From assembly GCA_039028795.1 (NCBI GenBank), contig JBCCHJ010000021.1, positions 1-64,000 on the forward strand: a DNA stretch of 64,000 nucleotides, given 5' to 3'. A model generated the notes under the pieces. The model made no database searches. It was given only the letters and a program-made list of their open reading frames with translations, and was not told the origin of the DNA. Numbering within the stretch: the stretch's first letter is position 1; every line of letters starts with the position of its first letter. A program made the translations under genes and the position numbers. This stretch comes from Thermohalobaculum sp039028795 (GTDB lineage Bacteria; Pseudomonadota; Alphaproteobacteria; Rhodobacterales; Rhodobacteraceae). Of the stretch, positions 8,130 through 17,834 are shown in pieces.

Positions 8130-9044
8130 ATGCCTACGCCGTCAACCGATATGTCCGGGCGCGCCTGGATCGAACTGATCCTGCTGGCCAGCCTTTGGGG
8201 TGGGTCATTCTTCTCGATCGAGATTGCCTTGGCCGAGCTCGGCCCGATGACCGCCGTCCTGCACCGCGTAGGATGGGCCATGCTGCTTCTGTGGATCATC
8301 GCGCGTGCCAGGGGCTTATCCGCCCCGCGTGACTGGCGGATCTGGGGCGCATTCTTGGTTATGGGGGCGCTCAATAACGTCATACCCTTCGGATTGATGA
8401 GCTGGGGCCAGACGCACATCGAAAGCGGCCTTGTGTCGATTTTCAACGCCATGACGGCGCCGCTGGGCGTGTTGGTTGCGGCCATCATCCTGCGCGATGA
8501 GCCGTTGACCGCCCGCCGTTCCGCCGGTGTGGCGCTTGGCTTTATCGGCGTCGTCGTTGTGATTGGCGCAGACAATTTGATGAATTTGGATTGGCGGACG
8601 CTGGCGCAATGGGCTGTGCTTGCTGGGGCGCTGTCCTATGCATTCGCCAGCGTCTGGGGCAAGCTGCATCTCAGGGGCGTGGACCCGATGATCGCCGCCG
8701 CCGGTATGTTGACCGGATCGACCATGATCATGTTTCCGGTGGTTCTCTGGACAGAAGGGATGCCTTCATTGGCGCTGGAGGTCTCGACCATCTTGGCGAT
8801 CGGCTACTACGCGGTCTTTGCGACCGCGCTGGCCTATCTTTTGTACTATCGCGTGCTGGCAATGGCGGGTGCGGGCAATCTGATGCTCTGCACTTTGCTG
8901 ATCCCGCCCATCGCGATCACCTTGGGTTGGCTATTTCTGGACGAACGTTTGCCACCCGAGGCCTTTGGCGGCTTCGCGATGATTGCATTGGGATTGGTGG
9001 TTATTGACGGCCGCCTTCTGCGCAGATTGACCGGACGAGCGTAA
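8130..9044 (+). CDS. EamA-family drug/metabolite transporter
   Basis: Inner-membrane transporter of the DMT superfamily, 304 residues, with about ten predicted membrane helices in two EamA repeats. The first repeat begins IELILLASLWGGSFFSIEIA, the second around ALSYAFASVWGKLHLRG. Such proteins usually export small metabolites or amino acids; the substrate cannot be read from sequence. It stands alone between the paa operon and a convergent kinase gene that ends 13 bases away. The start ATG follows GAAAGGCCC. A second EamA gene lies at about 16 kb and is a separate paralogue. Confidence 0.85.
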   Translation: MPTPSTDMSGRAWIELILLASLWGGSFFSIEIALAELGPMTAVLHRVGWAMLLLWIIARARGLSAPRDWRIWGAFLVMGALNNVIPFGLMSWGQTHIESGLVSIFNAMTAPLGVLVAAIILRDEPLTARRSAGVALGFIGVVVVIGADNLMNLDWRTLAQWAVLAGALSYAFASVWGKLHLRGVDPMIAAAGMLTGSTMIMFPVVLWTEGMPSLALEVSTILAIGYYAVFATALAYLLYYRVLAMAGAGNLMLCTLLIPPIAITLGWLFLDERLPPEAFGGFAMIALGLVVIDGRLLRRLTGRA

Positions 9045-9056
9045 AATCCCTGCCGG

Positions 9057-10976
9057 TCAGTCGCGTGTGCAATTCAGGCACTGGCTGACAAATTCGGCCA
9101 GGTCCCGGCGGTTAAAGGGCTTCACCAGCAGTTTTTCCGGCGCGATCTTCCCAGCCAGGCAATTGCGCGTTGTGAAGCCTGACATGAACAGGACCGGGAC
9201 CTCCGGCCTTTCCTCGGTAAAACGCCGGGCCAGCTCAGGCCCATTCGTGTCGCCGGGCAGAACCACATCGGTCAGCACCAGATCCAGATCTGCCGTAGCG
9301 CGTGCCATATCCTGTGCGGCGGTGCCATCCGGGGCAAAGACGACCTGGAAGTTCAGACTGTTCAGCATGTCGCCGACCATCTTGCCGACCGCCGGATCGT
9401 CCTCGACAACCAGAATCTTCTGCTGCAGGCCCAAGGGCATTGCCCCCGTCCGCTGAGCCACATCCATCGAGCGTTCGCCATCGATCAGACGCGGCAGGAA
9501 CAATGTAATCGTCGTGCCCGTTCCCAATTCGCTTTCGATGGTGAGATGCCCGCCTGATTGACGTACAAAACCATAAACTGTCGAAAGGCCCAGACCGCTG
9601 CCTTTGCCGACGGTCTTGGTTGTAAAGAACGGGTCGATCGCCCTTTCGCGCGTACGTGCCGACATGCCCCGGCCATTGTCACGCACCTGGATGCTGACGA
9701 ACGCACCGGCACGGATGCCAAGGTCCTGCAAAGCCTCGCAATTTTCGGCCTGGACGTTTCGGCAGACGATCCCAACCGTGCCGCCATCCGGCAAAGCATC
9801 GCGGGAGTTCAGCACCAGATTGATGATCGAGGTTTCCAGTTGGCCGGGATCGGCGTGGATGTCCCAAAGTTCAGGATCGATGTCCGAGGTCAGTTGCACA
9901 TCAACGGTCACCGCCCGCTGCAGCAAAGACAGGACCTTATCCGTCAGATCCCCCACATTCAGCCTATGCGGCTTGAGGATTTGCTTGCTGGCAAAGCTGA
10001 GCAATCTATGGACCAGTTCCGATCCGCGCTGAGTCGATTCCAGGATCGGTTTGGTCAGTTCAGCGTCCGCATGGCCTTCAAGGTCGATCAATTCCGTGTT
10101 GCCCTGAATCGCCGCCAGCAGATTGTTGAAATCATGGGCAATCCCGCCCGTCAGTTGGCCGATCGCTTCCATCTTCTGGGCATGGGCCAGCCTGGCCTCT
10201 GACCGGTGCCGTTCTGCCACAGCCGCAGTTTCAACCTCGCTCAGCAGGCGTTTGACCTGGGCGTTTTTGCGATCGAGCTCCAGCCGTCCAATGAATTCGC
10301 ACACCAAGATTTCTGAATGGCGCAGAATGCTCTTTGCTGCGACGAACAGGAAGGCCGCCGCGACGATCATATAACTGACAACAGGGCCGCCGCCCGAGAA
10401 CGCCAGGCCGATCAAAGAGCAAGCGGCGACTATAGTGCAGTATAGAATCGCGGCCGCCGGCATCGCATAAAGCGAGATAGCGCCCCCCGCGACCATTCCC
10501 GCTGACATTACGATGACAAAGGAATGCGCCCACCCTGTCAGGGTCGGCAGAAGAATCGCACCTGGAACGGACCAGACCAGTGCGAACAAAATGGTGCTGT
10601 GCACGATCTTGTCGCTGCGATGACGCGGCACGGATTCGGGATGCGGCCGCGTTCGCCTGTTCCGCCATCCGATGATCGCATGCGCTGAAATCGCGACGGC
10701 AAAGGCCGCCCAAACTGCAGCCAGCGGGTCGAGCTGCTGTTCCTGGTAGAGGATCAGGGCAAACGCGATGGCAACGCAGATTTTGCCCGCCATCACTACC
10801 GGTGTCATGTGAGAGATGATCTTGATCTGCTGGGCGCGGACCAACTTCTGGACATCGCGATCCATTTCTGCGCTTTCGCAGGGATCGTCTATCAGGCGAT
10901 AAAACCAATCCAGCGTGGCACTACTCGACCAAGCTGTCACCGCAGATCTTAACAAAACCAGCCCTTCCAAATTCAA
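9057..10976 (-). CDS. hybrid sensor histidine kinase with C-terminal receiver
   Basis: Membrane-bound hybrid kinase of up to 639 residues. Order: a short cytosolic leader, about six membrane helices (residues 55-215, including FALVWSVPGAILLPTLTGWA), a coiled segment, the phosphoacceptor motif GGIAHDFNNLLAAI, the ATPase with INLVLNSRDAL, DNGRGMS and GSGLGLSTVYGF, then a receiver domain starting KILVVEDDPAVGKM with the acceptor aspartate in VLTDVVLP and KPF near the end. The H-box is of the HDFNN type usual in alphaproteobacterial hybrids. The first possible start is a TTG at 10976; an ATG at 10865 (MDRDVQ) is the alternative and would remove 37 residues. Signal and partner are unknown. Confidence 0.85.
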   Translation of the reverse strand: MNLEGLVLLRSAVTAWSSSATLDWFYRLIDDPCESAEMDRDVQKLVRAQQIKIISHMTPVVMAGKICVAIAFALILYQEQQLDPLAAVWAAFAVAISAHAIIGWRNRRTRPHPESVPRHRSDKIVHSTILFALVWSVPGAILLPTLTGWAHSFVIVMSAGMVAGGAISLYAMPAAAILYCTIVAACSLIGLAFSGGGPVVSYMIVAAAFLFVAAKSILRHSEILVCEFIGRLELDRKNAQVKRLLSEVETAAVAERHRSEARLAHAQKMEAIGQLTGGIAHDFNNLLAAIQGNTELIDLEGHADAELTKPILESTQRGSELVHRLLSFASKQILKPHRLNVGDLTDKVLSLLQRAVTVDVQLTSDIDPELWDIHADPGQLETSIINLVLNSRDALPDGGTVGIVCRNVQAENCEALQDLGIRAGAFVSIQVRDNGRGMSARTRERAIDPFFTTKTVGKGSGLGLSTVYGFVRQSGGHLTIESELGTGTTITLFLPRLIDGERSMDVAQRTGAMPLGLQQKILVVEDDPAVGKMVGDMLNSLNFQVVFAPDGTAAQDMARATADLDLVLTDVVLPGDTNGPELARRFTEERPEVPVLFMSGFTTRNCLAGKIAPEKLLVKPFNRRDLAEFVSQCLNCTRD

Positions 10977-11073
10977 ATAGGTGCAAAGCAGCGCCTGACG
11001 TAATATTCAGGCGCAGTTTTCACCCATACGGCCACCCCCAACCCTTCGCAGTTAAAATCATCGAGCGATCTGC

Positions 11074-11088
11074 TTAACGAAACCTTAA
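11074..11088. promoter_or_regulatory. CtrA-type box TTAA-N7-TTAA
   Basis: TTAACGAAACCTTAA matches the full CtrA consensus (TTAA, seven bases, TTAA). It lies in the 209-base divergent region between the hybrid kinase and the MscS channel gene, about 100 bases before each start. Eight fixed A/T positions are rare in DNA of this composition, so the match is unlikely to be trivial, but binding is not shown. The spacer between the two genes is clearly AT-richer than its surroundings, as expected for a promoter. Confidence 0.5.
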
Positions 11089-11185
11089 TGACAATAAAAT
11101 TTGTTAACTTTGCTGCAATCGGCCCTTGCCCGGTGCCGCGGACGCGATACTGGCGCTTCGGCAGTTCGTTCGTTATTTCAGGCAC

Positions 11186-13645
11186 ATGAGGGCTTTGAAT
11201 CACATCATGGGTGGGGCGGTCGCGGTCGTCCTATGTTTATGGGTCAGCTTGGCGTCGGCCCAGGTTTCGGATGACTCGGCTGGTCAACTGGCAGCTTTCG
11301 CCGATCTTGCAACCGATCTGGAAGGTCGGTTGGAAAACGGCGCCGTTCTGGACGAGGACATCGAGGCAGAGCGCGTTGCGCTGGAAGAGGCGCGCCAGGC
11401 GCTGTCAGACATCGCATCCGCAGCCGAAGACGCCAAAGCGCCCCTATTGGCCGAGCTTGAAGCCTTGGGCTCTGCGCCTGAAAACGGTGGTGCCGAACCT
11501 CCTCAAATTGCCGAACAACGCGCTAGGCTGACGGCTGAAATCACTGAGATCGAAACCGAGGCGAAACGTGCGCAACAGGAAGCGACACGTGCCCGAACCT
11601 TGTTGGACCGGCTGAACACCCTGCGGCGCGAGCGCTTCACCCAAAGGCTTTTGGAACGGGAAGAAAGCCCGCTCGGTGCCGGGAAACTGAGCTCGGCCTG
11701 GGAATCCATAACCCGGGCCGGAAGTGCCATCGCGTCGGGTATACGGGCCAGCTTCGTTATCGGCGCAGACCGAGGGTTTGCTGACCGGTTTGCACTGCCA
11801 ATCATCCTGTCGATGGTGGCGTTGTTCATCGCCTTGCTCTTGCGGCGTTGGGTCGTGGATTGGCTGTCCGGGCGGGTCCTGCCCGATTCTTCCCGGCCAA
11901 AGCGGATTGGGCTTGGTATCCTGATCGCTTTGGCGCGGATGCTGCTGCCTTTGGCTGCGGTGGTAATTCTTGTTATCGCGACCAGCGGTACTTGGTTCGA
12001 CGCCGGGTCCGGTCAACGCTTGATCGAAGGCCTGGTGTCGGCTGCTATAATCGTCATCGCTGCGAACGCCCTGGGGCGTGCGTTCTACGCCCCTAAAGCC
12101 CCCGATCTGCGGATGTCCAATTTAGCAGAACCCGAGGCCAGCCGGGCGCACTATGGACTGATGTACCTGGCCATTGTTGTGTCGTTGCACCGCCTGGTGG
12201 TCGTGACGGGCGAACAGATTGGCCTTTCGATCGACGGGCTAATGGTGCTGAATGCCGGGCTGTTGGTGTTGGGTGGCCTGGCGCTCTGGAACTTCATTCA
12301 TCGCGGACAGGTCGGCCGGGTTTTCGATGTCGCCGATGAGGATGACGAGGACGACGAAACGGCCTCCAGACATAGCCGGACGCAACCCCTGGATCATCTA
12401 GGCAGTGCCATTCGCATGTTGGGATTGGCTGCTGCGGTCTTAGCGCCGGTCCTGGCAATCATCGGCTACTACAAGGCATCTCAGTTCGTCTTCGTCCCTC
12501 TGGTAAAAAGCGGCGCGCTGATCGGCATCTGCCTGTTGATCTATGAGGTTGCTAAGGGCTTGGCTGCCGGACAGGCGGCCGCCGAGCAAACCGACGAAGA
12601 CGCAGAGCCGCGACGGGGGGCGATTCCTGTTCTGATCGGCTTCCTGCTCACCATAGCGGCAACGCCGTTGCTGGCGCTGGTCTGGGGTGCGGATCAGTCC
12701 GACCTGCTGGAGATTTGGGGCCGTATTGTCGACGGCTTCGAGGTCGGCGACATCGTCATTTCGCCTGTCGATTTCCTGCTGTTCGCCATCGTCTTCGCGA
12801 TTGGCTATATCGCGACGCGTATGGTCCAGGGTGTGTTGCGCCGCTCGGTCCTGCCGCTGACCCGGCTGGATCAAGGTGCCAAATCCGCTTCCCTCGCGGG
12901 CGTAGGTTATGTCGGCGTAGTGATTGCGGCACTGGTGGCGATCTCCACAACGGGGCTCGATCTGTCGAACCTGGCCATCGTTGCCGGTGCTCTTTCGGTT
13001 GGCATCGGCTTTGGCCTGCAGAACGTCGTTAACAACTTTGTCTCTGGCATCATCCTTTTGATCGAACGGCCGATCAAAGCCGGTGACTGGGTCGAGATCA
13101 GCGGCAAACATGGAACGGTCCGCAAGGTCAATGTCCGCTCGACGGAAATCCAGACCTTTGACCGCTCGACCATGTTCGTCCCGAACGCCGACCTGATATC
13201 CGGCACTGTGACCAACTGGACCCATAGCAACAGCCTGGGTCGTCTGATCGTGAAGGTTGGCGTCGCCTACGGCTCGGATGCGCGCCAGGTTGAGAAAGTG
13301 CTGCTAGAGATCGCCCAGGCGCACCCGATGCTGATGCGCAGACCGGCGCCTTATGTCGTGATGATGGATTTTGGCGCCGACAGTCTGGACTTCGAGATCC
13401 GGGGCGTGCTGCGCGACGTGAACTGGATCTTGAATGTCGGCTCAGACATTCGGTTTTCGATCTACGAGCGGTTCAACGAGGAAGGCATCGAGATCCCGTT
13501 CGCCCAGCGCGATGTCTACATCAAGAACCTCGGCGAGCTGAATGGCGACAAGGCCAAACCCATCGCACCTCCGACGAAGAACACGGCACCTCCGGTGCCG
13601 CCGGGCGAAGGCGACGATGCGCCCGATGGCGGAGAAGCGAGATAG
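11186..13645 (+). CDS. large MscS-family mechanosensitive channel with DUF3772-type N-terminus
   Basis: Inner-membrane channel of 819 residues. A signal peptide (MRALNHIMGGAVAVVLCLWV, cleavage after ASA) is followed by a periplasmic coiled-coil domain of about 150 residues, then many membrane helices (from about residue 205 to 600) and the MscS pore helix and beta domain, with VGIGFGLQNVVNNFVSGIIL, RPIKAGDWVEI and RSTEIQTFDRSTMFVPNADL. The tail is proline-rich. I use the ATG at 11186; the TTG at 11126 would put 20 residues before the signal peptide. Its stop touches the ATG of the next gene, so the two are co-translated. It probably protects against osmotic downshock. Confidence 0.88.
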   Translation: MRALNHIMGGAVAVVLCLWVSLASAQVSDDSAGQLAAFADLATDLEGRLENGAVLDEDIEAERVALEEARQALSDIASAAEDAKAPLLAELEALGSAPENGGAEPPQIAEQRARLTAEITEIETEAKRAQQEATRARTLLDRLNTLRRERFTQRLLEREESPLGAGKLSSAWESITRAGSAIASGIRASFVIGADRGFADRFALPIILSMVALFIALLLRRWVVDWLSGRVLPDSSRPKRIGLGILIALARMLLPLAAVVILVIATSGTWFDAGSGQRLIEGLVSAAIIVIAANALGRAFYAPKAPDLRMSNLAEPEASRAHYGLMYLAIVVSLHRLVVVTGEQIGLSIDGLMVLNAGLLVLGGLALWNFIHRGQVGRVFDVADEDDEDDETASRHSRTQPLDHLGSAIRMLGLAAAVLAPVLAIIGYYKASQFVFVPLVKSGALIGICLLIYEVAKGLAAGQAAAEQTDEDAEPRRGAIPVLIGFLLTIAATPLLALVWGADQSDLLEIWGRIVDGFEVGDIVISPVDFLLFAIVFAIGYIATRMVQGVLRRSVLPLTRLDQGAKSASLAGVGYVGVVIAALVAISTTGLDLSNLAIVAGALSVGIGFGLQNVVNNFVSGIILLIERPIKAGDWVEISGKHGTVRKVNVRSTEIQTFDRSTMFVPNADLISGTVTNWTHSNSLGRLIVKVGVAYGSDARQVEKVLLEIAQAHPMLMRRPAPYVVMMDFGADSLDFEIRGVLRDVNWILNVGSDIRFSIYERFNEEGIEIPFAQRDVYIKNLGELNGDKAKPIAPPTKNTAPPVPPGEGDDAPDGGEAR

Positions 13646-14713
13646 ATGATCCGACAGCCGGGTAGAAAAGAACGGGTTGTGGCGGTGCTGGCCGCCTTAT
13701 GGATCGGCTTACAGAGCCTTGCGATTGCCACTGCGGCGTCGGCGTCAGGGGCGGAGTCCACCAAGGACCGGCTGATCTTCTATGTCGAAGATGCCTTGGC
13801 AGCATCGGAATTCTATTCGGAAATGACTGCGCTGGATTCGCAGATTTATCGCGCGGCCAATTGGCTCGCCGATGCGGCCGAGGCCGGTCAGGGCGAAGGC
13901 GAAGCAATGATGCATGCCCGTGCTGTCATTGATCGGGCCAAGAAAGAGATGCCGAAGCTCAGGAGCCGTCTCTCAGAGTTTCCGATCAACGGGCCGTCTT
14001 TTCCGCCCGTGTTCTACTGGTTCAGCGATTGGCCGAAACTGCAATCGGCCTGGTTGGACCAGATGGTGCTGCGTCTAGAGCATCTTGAAGCAGAAAGTGC
14101 TGCGGTCGATGCGCAGGATTGGGATCGGATTTGGCAAATCCGAGCCCAACGAGAAGAAGATCTCAGCGCCTTTCAGCAGTTCTTCATCGAATCCGACCGC
14201 AAGTCACTTTCCAAAATGCCGGATGATCACCCGGACCGGATGTTAAGCGGGTTCTTCAATAGCCTGGACCCCGTCCAGGTTCTCGCAGCGGAACGGCTTC
14301 GGGCCGTAGATGAGATCGAGGTCAACCGGCTGACCCTGGAAATCATTCGGATGTCTCAACAATCCGAACAAGAGATGACGCGCATGATCGCTGAGATCGA
14401 TGGCGTCTTGCAGCAGCATTATTGGAACCTGCTGCCCTATGCTGTTGTTCTGACCGACGATTCAAATCGGGGCGACCAGGTTGCCAAGGCGGTCGTCGAG
14501 CAATATCGCGATACCTTGGACGTGCTGCGCCGGTGGGTTGTCCACTCTCGCGACCTTACCGATCTTGAAGCGAAATCGCTGCAGGTTGGATGGACGGTGG
14601 AATTGCTGCAGGACTACAATGCCCAGGCATTGAAGATGGACGATCTGCGCACAGAATATGCCGAGGGCTGGAGGATCCGCGCAGCCTTGCTGGCTGATGC
14701 GATAGCGCGGTAA
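13646..14713 (+). CDS. secreted protein of unknown function, coupled to the MscS gene
   Basis: I do not recognise this 355-residue protein. It has a signal peptide (core VVAVLAALWIGLQSLAIATA, cleavage near ASASGA) and no further membrane segment, so it is probably periplasmic. The mature part is almost entirely helical, with long charged stretches such as LRLEHLEAESAAVDAQDWDR and IIRMSQQSEQEMTRMIAEID, suggesting a coiled coil or helical bundle. The ATG follows the TAG of the MscS gene with no gap at all, so translation is probably coupled and the protein may work with the channel's periplasmic domain. That role is inference from position. Confidence 0.75.
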   Translation: MIRQPGRKERVVAVLAALWIGLQSLAIATAASASGAESTKDRLIFYVEDALAASEFYSEMTALDSQIYRAANWLADAAEAGQGEGEAMMHARAVIDRAKKEMPKLRSRLSEFPINGPSFPPVFYWFSDWPKLQSAWLDQMVLRLEHLEAESAAVDAQDWDRIWQIRAQREEDLSAFQQFFIESDRKSLSKMPDDHPDRMLSGFFNSLDPVQVLAAERLRAVDEIEVNRLTLEIIRMSQQSEQEMTRMIAEIDGVLQQHYWNLLPYAVVLTDDSNRGDQVAKAVVEQYRDTLDVLRRWVVHSRDLTDLEAKSLQVGWTVELLQDYNAQALKMDDLRTEYAEGWRIRAALLADAIAR

Positions 14714-14770
14714 ATCGCGGATCGGCCACGAACAACTTGGACTGCCTGCCACAGCAACTAGGAGCCGAAA

Positions 14771-15493
14771 TTGACCAAAGTCCTCTTCCGCGACGATGCC
14801 TTTCTGGCCGAATGCCAGGCCACTGTGACCGCGATCGATGACCGGGGCGGCGTCGTATTGGATCAGACCGTGTTCTACCCGACAGGTGGTGGCCAGCCCG
14901 GGGATACCGGAACTTTGGTCTGGGATAGCGGCGAAATGGCCGTGGCGGTGGCCGTCAAAGGCGATGCACCGGACGAGGTCGTACACGTGCCCGCTGAAGG
15001 CGCAACAGTGCCGCCCGTGGGCGCCCAGGTCACCGCGCGTTTGGACTGGGACCGGCGGCTCCGGCATATGCGGGTTCACACAGGGCTCCATTTGCTCAGC
15101 GTGGTGATCCCACTGCCCGTGACTGGCGGGTCGATCTCGGCCGAAAAGGGCCGTTTGGACTTCGACATGCCGGAGGCGCCAGAGGATAAAGACGCAATCG
15201 AACGGGCTTTGAATGCCTTGATCGAACAGGACCATCCGATTTCCGATGAGTGGATCACTGACGCCGAGCTCGTTGCCAATCCGGAAATGGTGAAAACTAT
15301 GTCCGTCAAACCGCCCATGGGTCAGGGCCATGTTCGCCTGGTCCGGATCGGCGGCGACCCGGATGCGCCGGTGGATCTGCAACCCTGTGGCGGGACCCAT
15401 GTGCGCTCGACCGCCGAGATCGGCCCCGTCCGGCTTGGCAAGATCGAGAAAAAGGGCAAGCAAAACCGCCGCGTTTCGATTTTGATCGACTGA
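14771..15493 (+). CDS. alaX: alanyl-tRNA editing protein AlaX
   Basis: Free-standing editing domain homologous to the one in AlaRS, which deacylates Ser- or Gly-tRNA(Ala) in the cytosol. The 240-residue product has TVFYPTGGGQPGDTG near residue 35 and the zinc site formed by HTGLH (about residue 102) and CGGTH (about residue 205). The HTGLH form differs from the more common HTATH-type motif but keeps both histidines. The start is a TTG: AGGAG lies six bases before it, no ATG exists before residue 57, and the first beta strand begins at once. It is followed by dgkA after eight bases. Confidence 0.9.
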   Translation: MTKVLFRDDAFLAECQATVTAIDDRGGVVLDQTVFYPTGGGQPGDTGTLVWDSGEMAVAVAVKGDAPDEVVHVPAEGATVPPVGAQVTARLDWDRRLRHMRVHTGLHLLSVVIPLPVTGGSISAEKGRLDFDMPEAPEDKDAIERALNALIEQDHPISDEWITDAELVANPEMVKTMSVKPPMGQGHVRLVRIGGDPDAPVDLQPCGGTHVRSTAEIGPVRLGKIEKKGKQNRRVSILID

Positions 15494-15501
15494 GGCGCTG
15501 G

Positions 15502-15864
15502 ATGCTGGCCTATCTGAAACGCGAAGCTGCGCGGGTCTGGTCCCGCTGTTGGAACACTCTGGAAGGTATAGGATTTGCCTGGCGCGAGGAATCGAGTTTT
15601 TCGCAATGGGTGTTCGCGAATATAGCCTCAGCCGCTCTGACCTTCGCCGTTGAGATGACGGCAGTCGAGCGGGCACTGATCATCGGTTTCGGCCTGTTGG
15701 TTCTGGTGGTAGAGCTTTTGAACACCGGCATCGAAGCGGCGATCGATCGGATATCTGCGGACCAGCACCCGCTGTCGAAAAAAGCCAAGGACACAGCCTG
15801 TGCGGCGGTGGCGCTGACCGCGATCACGACGGGTGTGGTCTGGATCATCGTGCTGATTGGGTGA
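15502..15864 (+). CDS. dgkA: diacylglycerol kinase
   Basis: Small trimeric inner-membrane kinase that recycles diacylglycerol to phosphatidic acid. At 120 residues with three membrane helices it has family length. The signature ELLNTGIEAAID (about residue 72) matches the canonical ELLNTAIEAVVD with small changes, and KDTACAAV follows (about residue 92). The N-terminal segment has an amphipathic helix with WREESSFSQWV. It starts eight bases after alaX, so both are probably on one transcript. Confidence 0.92.
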   Translation: MLAYLKREAARVWSRCWNTLEGIGFAWREESSFSQWVFANIASAALTFAVEMTAVERALIIGFGLLVLVVELLNTGIEAAIDRISADQHPLSKKAKDTACAAVALTAITTGVVWIIVLIG

Positions 15865-16001
15865 CTGATCGCGGCCCGACCGATCAAGCATTTTCCCATA
15901 GCGTGATATGATGTCGTTCCGCTCTCGCCTTTGCGACCTGCGACAGGTAGAGCCAGCAAAGGGCGCAATGTGGTGTCCGGCATGTTGAACGGACACCTTA
16001 C

Positions 16002-16925
16002 ATGGCCACCCTGGTGAGATCTGCAGTGACGGCGCTTTACGCCCGGCCTTCGGTTCTGCTGGTGCTTTGCATGTTGTTTTGGGGCGGTAACGCCATCGCT
16101 GGGCAATTGGCGAAGGGCGAGATCACACCAATGCAGTTGGTGCTATTCCGCTGGATTGGTGTCACGGCGATGATGTGGCCACTTTTCGGGGCCGAGGTTC
16201 GTGCGCATTGGCATATCGCCAGACCGAAGATCTGGCGTGTCATTGCCATGGCGATGCTGGGGTTCACGTTGTTCAATGTGCTGTTTTATCTGGCCTCGTT
16301 GGAAACCAGCGGTGTCAATATCGGCATTCTGCAAGGTGCGATTCCGGTCATCGTCCTGCTTGGCACTTTGTTGGTGCATGGCACCCGGATACGGCCGCTG
16401 CAGGCAATCGGTGTTTTGGTGACGCTGATGGGCGTCGTTTTGGTGGCGACGCATGGCTCGCCGGAAGATATCCTGCGCCTGGACCTGAACCGCGGGGATG
16501 CAATTATGCTGATCGCCTGCGTCTTTTATGCGATTTACGCCGTGCTGCTGCAGGGGAGGCCCGATATGCCGGGGGCGGCCTTCTTTACGCTGATGGCGCC
16601 GATTGCCACGCTAACGGCGATCCCACCGGCGTTGTGGGAGGCAGCCCAGCCCGGCTATGTCTGGCCGACCGCGACGGGCTGGATGATCTGTCTTTACGTC
16701 GCGATCTTCCCGTCTTGTCTGTCTCAGCTCTTCTTTATGCGCGGGGTTGATCTGCTGGGCCCCGGGCGCGCCGGGGTCTATACGAACCTTGTGCCTGTAT
16801 TTGCCGCGGTCTTGGCGGTGGGGCTGCTGGGTCAGGCTTTTGCCTGGTATCACGGCGTGGCCCTGGCTCTGGTGATCGGCGGCATCGTTCTCGCGCAGCG
16901 CACGCCAAAGCCCAAGGACAGTTGA
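16002..16925 (+). CDS. EamA-family transporter (second copy)
   Basis: Inner-membrane DMT-superfamily exporter of 307 residues with about ten helices. It opens with SVLLVLCMLFWGGNAIAGQL, a typical first EamA helix, and the second repeat begins around GDAIMLIACVFYAIYAVLLQ. It is clearly divergent from the one at 8.1 kb (WGGNAIAG against WGGSFFSIE), so this is not a recent duplication. It is preceded by 137 bases without a gene and followed by the sulfurtransferase gene. The substrate cannot be inferred. Confidence 0.85.
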   Translation: MATLVRSAVTALYARPSVLLVLCMLFWGGNAIAGQLAKGEITPMQLVLFRWIGVTAMMWPLFGAEVRAHWHIARPKIWRVIAMAMLGFTLFNVLFYLASLETSGVNIGILQGAIPVIVLLGTLLVHGTRIRPLQAIGVLVTLMGVVLVATHGSPEDILRLDLNRGDAIMLIACVFYAIYAVLLQGRPDMPGAAFFTLMAPIATLTAIPPALWEAAQPGYVWPTATGWMICLYVAIFPSCLSQLFFMRGVDLLGPGRAGVYTNLVPVFAAVLAVGLLGQAFAWYHGVALALVIGGIVLAQRTPKPKDS

Positions 16926-16979
16926 TTCCAGGGACTTGGCGTTTTACGCAGGTTCGGGCGAGTGATTTGGGACAGGGAA

Positions 16980-17834
16980 ATGCCTTCGAGTGATCCGACG
17001 CTGCTGGTTTCTACCGATTGGTTGGCCGAACGGCTGACAGCCCCGGATATCCGAATTCTGGATGCCAGCCTTTATCTTCCAACCGACGGGCGCGATGGGC
17101 GGGCGCTGTATGATCAGGCCCACATTCCCGGCGCACGGTTTTTCGATATCGATGAGATATCGGACGACCATTCACCGCTGCCACATATGCTGCCGCCCCA
17201 GGAAAAGTTCATCAGCCGTGTCCGTAGGATGGGGATCGGCGATGGACACCGCATTATCGTCTACGATCAGCAAGGCATCTACTCGGCCCCGCGCGTATGG
17301 TGGATGTTCCGTCTCTTCGGCCATGAGGATGTCGCCGTGCTGGACGGCGGGCTTGCGAAGTGGCAGGCCGAAGGTCACCCGGTCGACGATGAGCTGGTCG
17401 ATCCGCGCGAGCGGCATTTTACCGGACGGCGCAATGCCTCGATGGTCCGGGATGTGACCCAAATGGCCCGCGCCGTGAAACTGCGGGATGAACAAATGGT
17501 CGATGCTCGTGCAGCGGCCCGGTTTCGCGGCGAGGCGCCAGAGCCGCGCGAGGGGCTCAGATCCGGCCATGTGCCTGGCTCGATGAACGTGCCTTTCACT
17601 GCGCTGCTGAATGAAGACGAGACCATGAAATCCGAGGGTGAACTGCGTGAAATCTTCGAAAGCGCAGGCGTCGATCTGACCAAACCGGTGGTTACGACCT
17701 GCGGGTCCGGCATCACAGCATGCATTCTGACCTTGGCCTTGGCACGCCTGGGCCACAGCCGCAACGCGGTTTACGACGGATCATGGGTCGAATGGGGGTC
17801 TTATCCGGATCTGGATGTGGAAACCGGACCGTGA
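16980..17834 (+). CDS. sseA: thiosulfate/3-mercaptopyruvate sulfurtransferase
   Basis: Two-domain rhodanese of 284 residues that transfers sulfur from 3-mercaptopyruvate or thiosulfate to thiol acceptors. The inactive first domain contains GHRIIVYDQQGIYSAPRVWW; the second has the active-site loop CGSGITAC (catalytic cysteine about residue 241) after VDARAAARF. The CGSG(I/V)T loop favours mercaptopyruvate as donor. I use the ATG at 16980, preceded by AGGGAA; a GTG at 16962 would add six residues. Its last 20 bases overlap the acetyltransferase gene, so the pair is coupled. Confidence 0.88.
   Translation: MPSSDPTLLVSTDWLAERLTAPDIRILDASLYLPTDGRDGRALYDQAHIPGARFFDIDEISDDHSPLPHMLPPQEKFISRVRRMGIGDGHRIIVYDQQGIYSAPRVWWMFRLFGHEDVAVLDGGLAKWQAEGHPVDDELVDPRERHFTGRRNASMVRDVTQMARAVKLRDEQMVDARAAARFRGEAPEPREGLRSGHVPGSMNVPFTALLNEDETMKSEGELREIFESAGVDLTKPVVTTCGSGITACILTLALARLGHSRNAVYDGSWVEWGSYPDLDVETGP

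Noticed and set aside
14462..15676. 404-residue minus-strand open frame over alaX and the MscS partner gene
   Set aside because: It overlaps three genes with recognisable or well-supported frames and has low-complexity composition.
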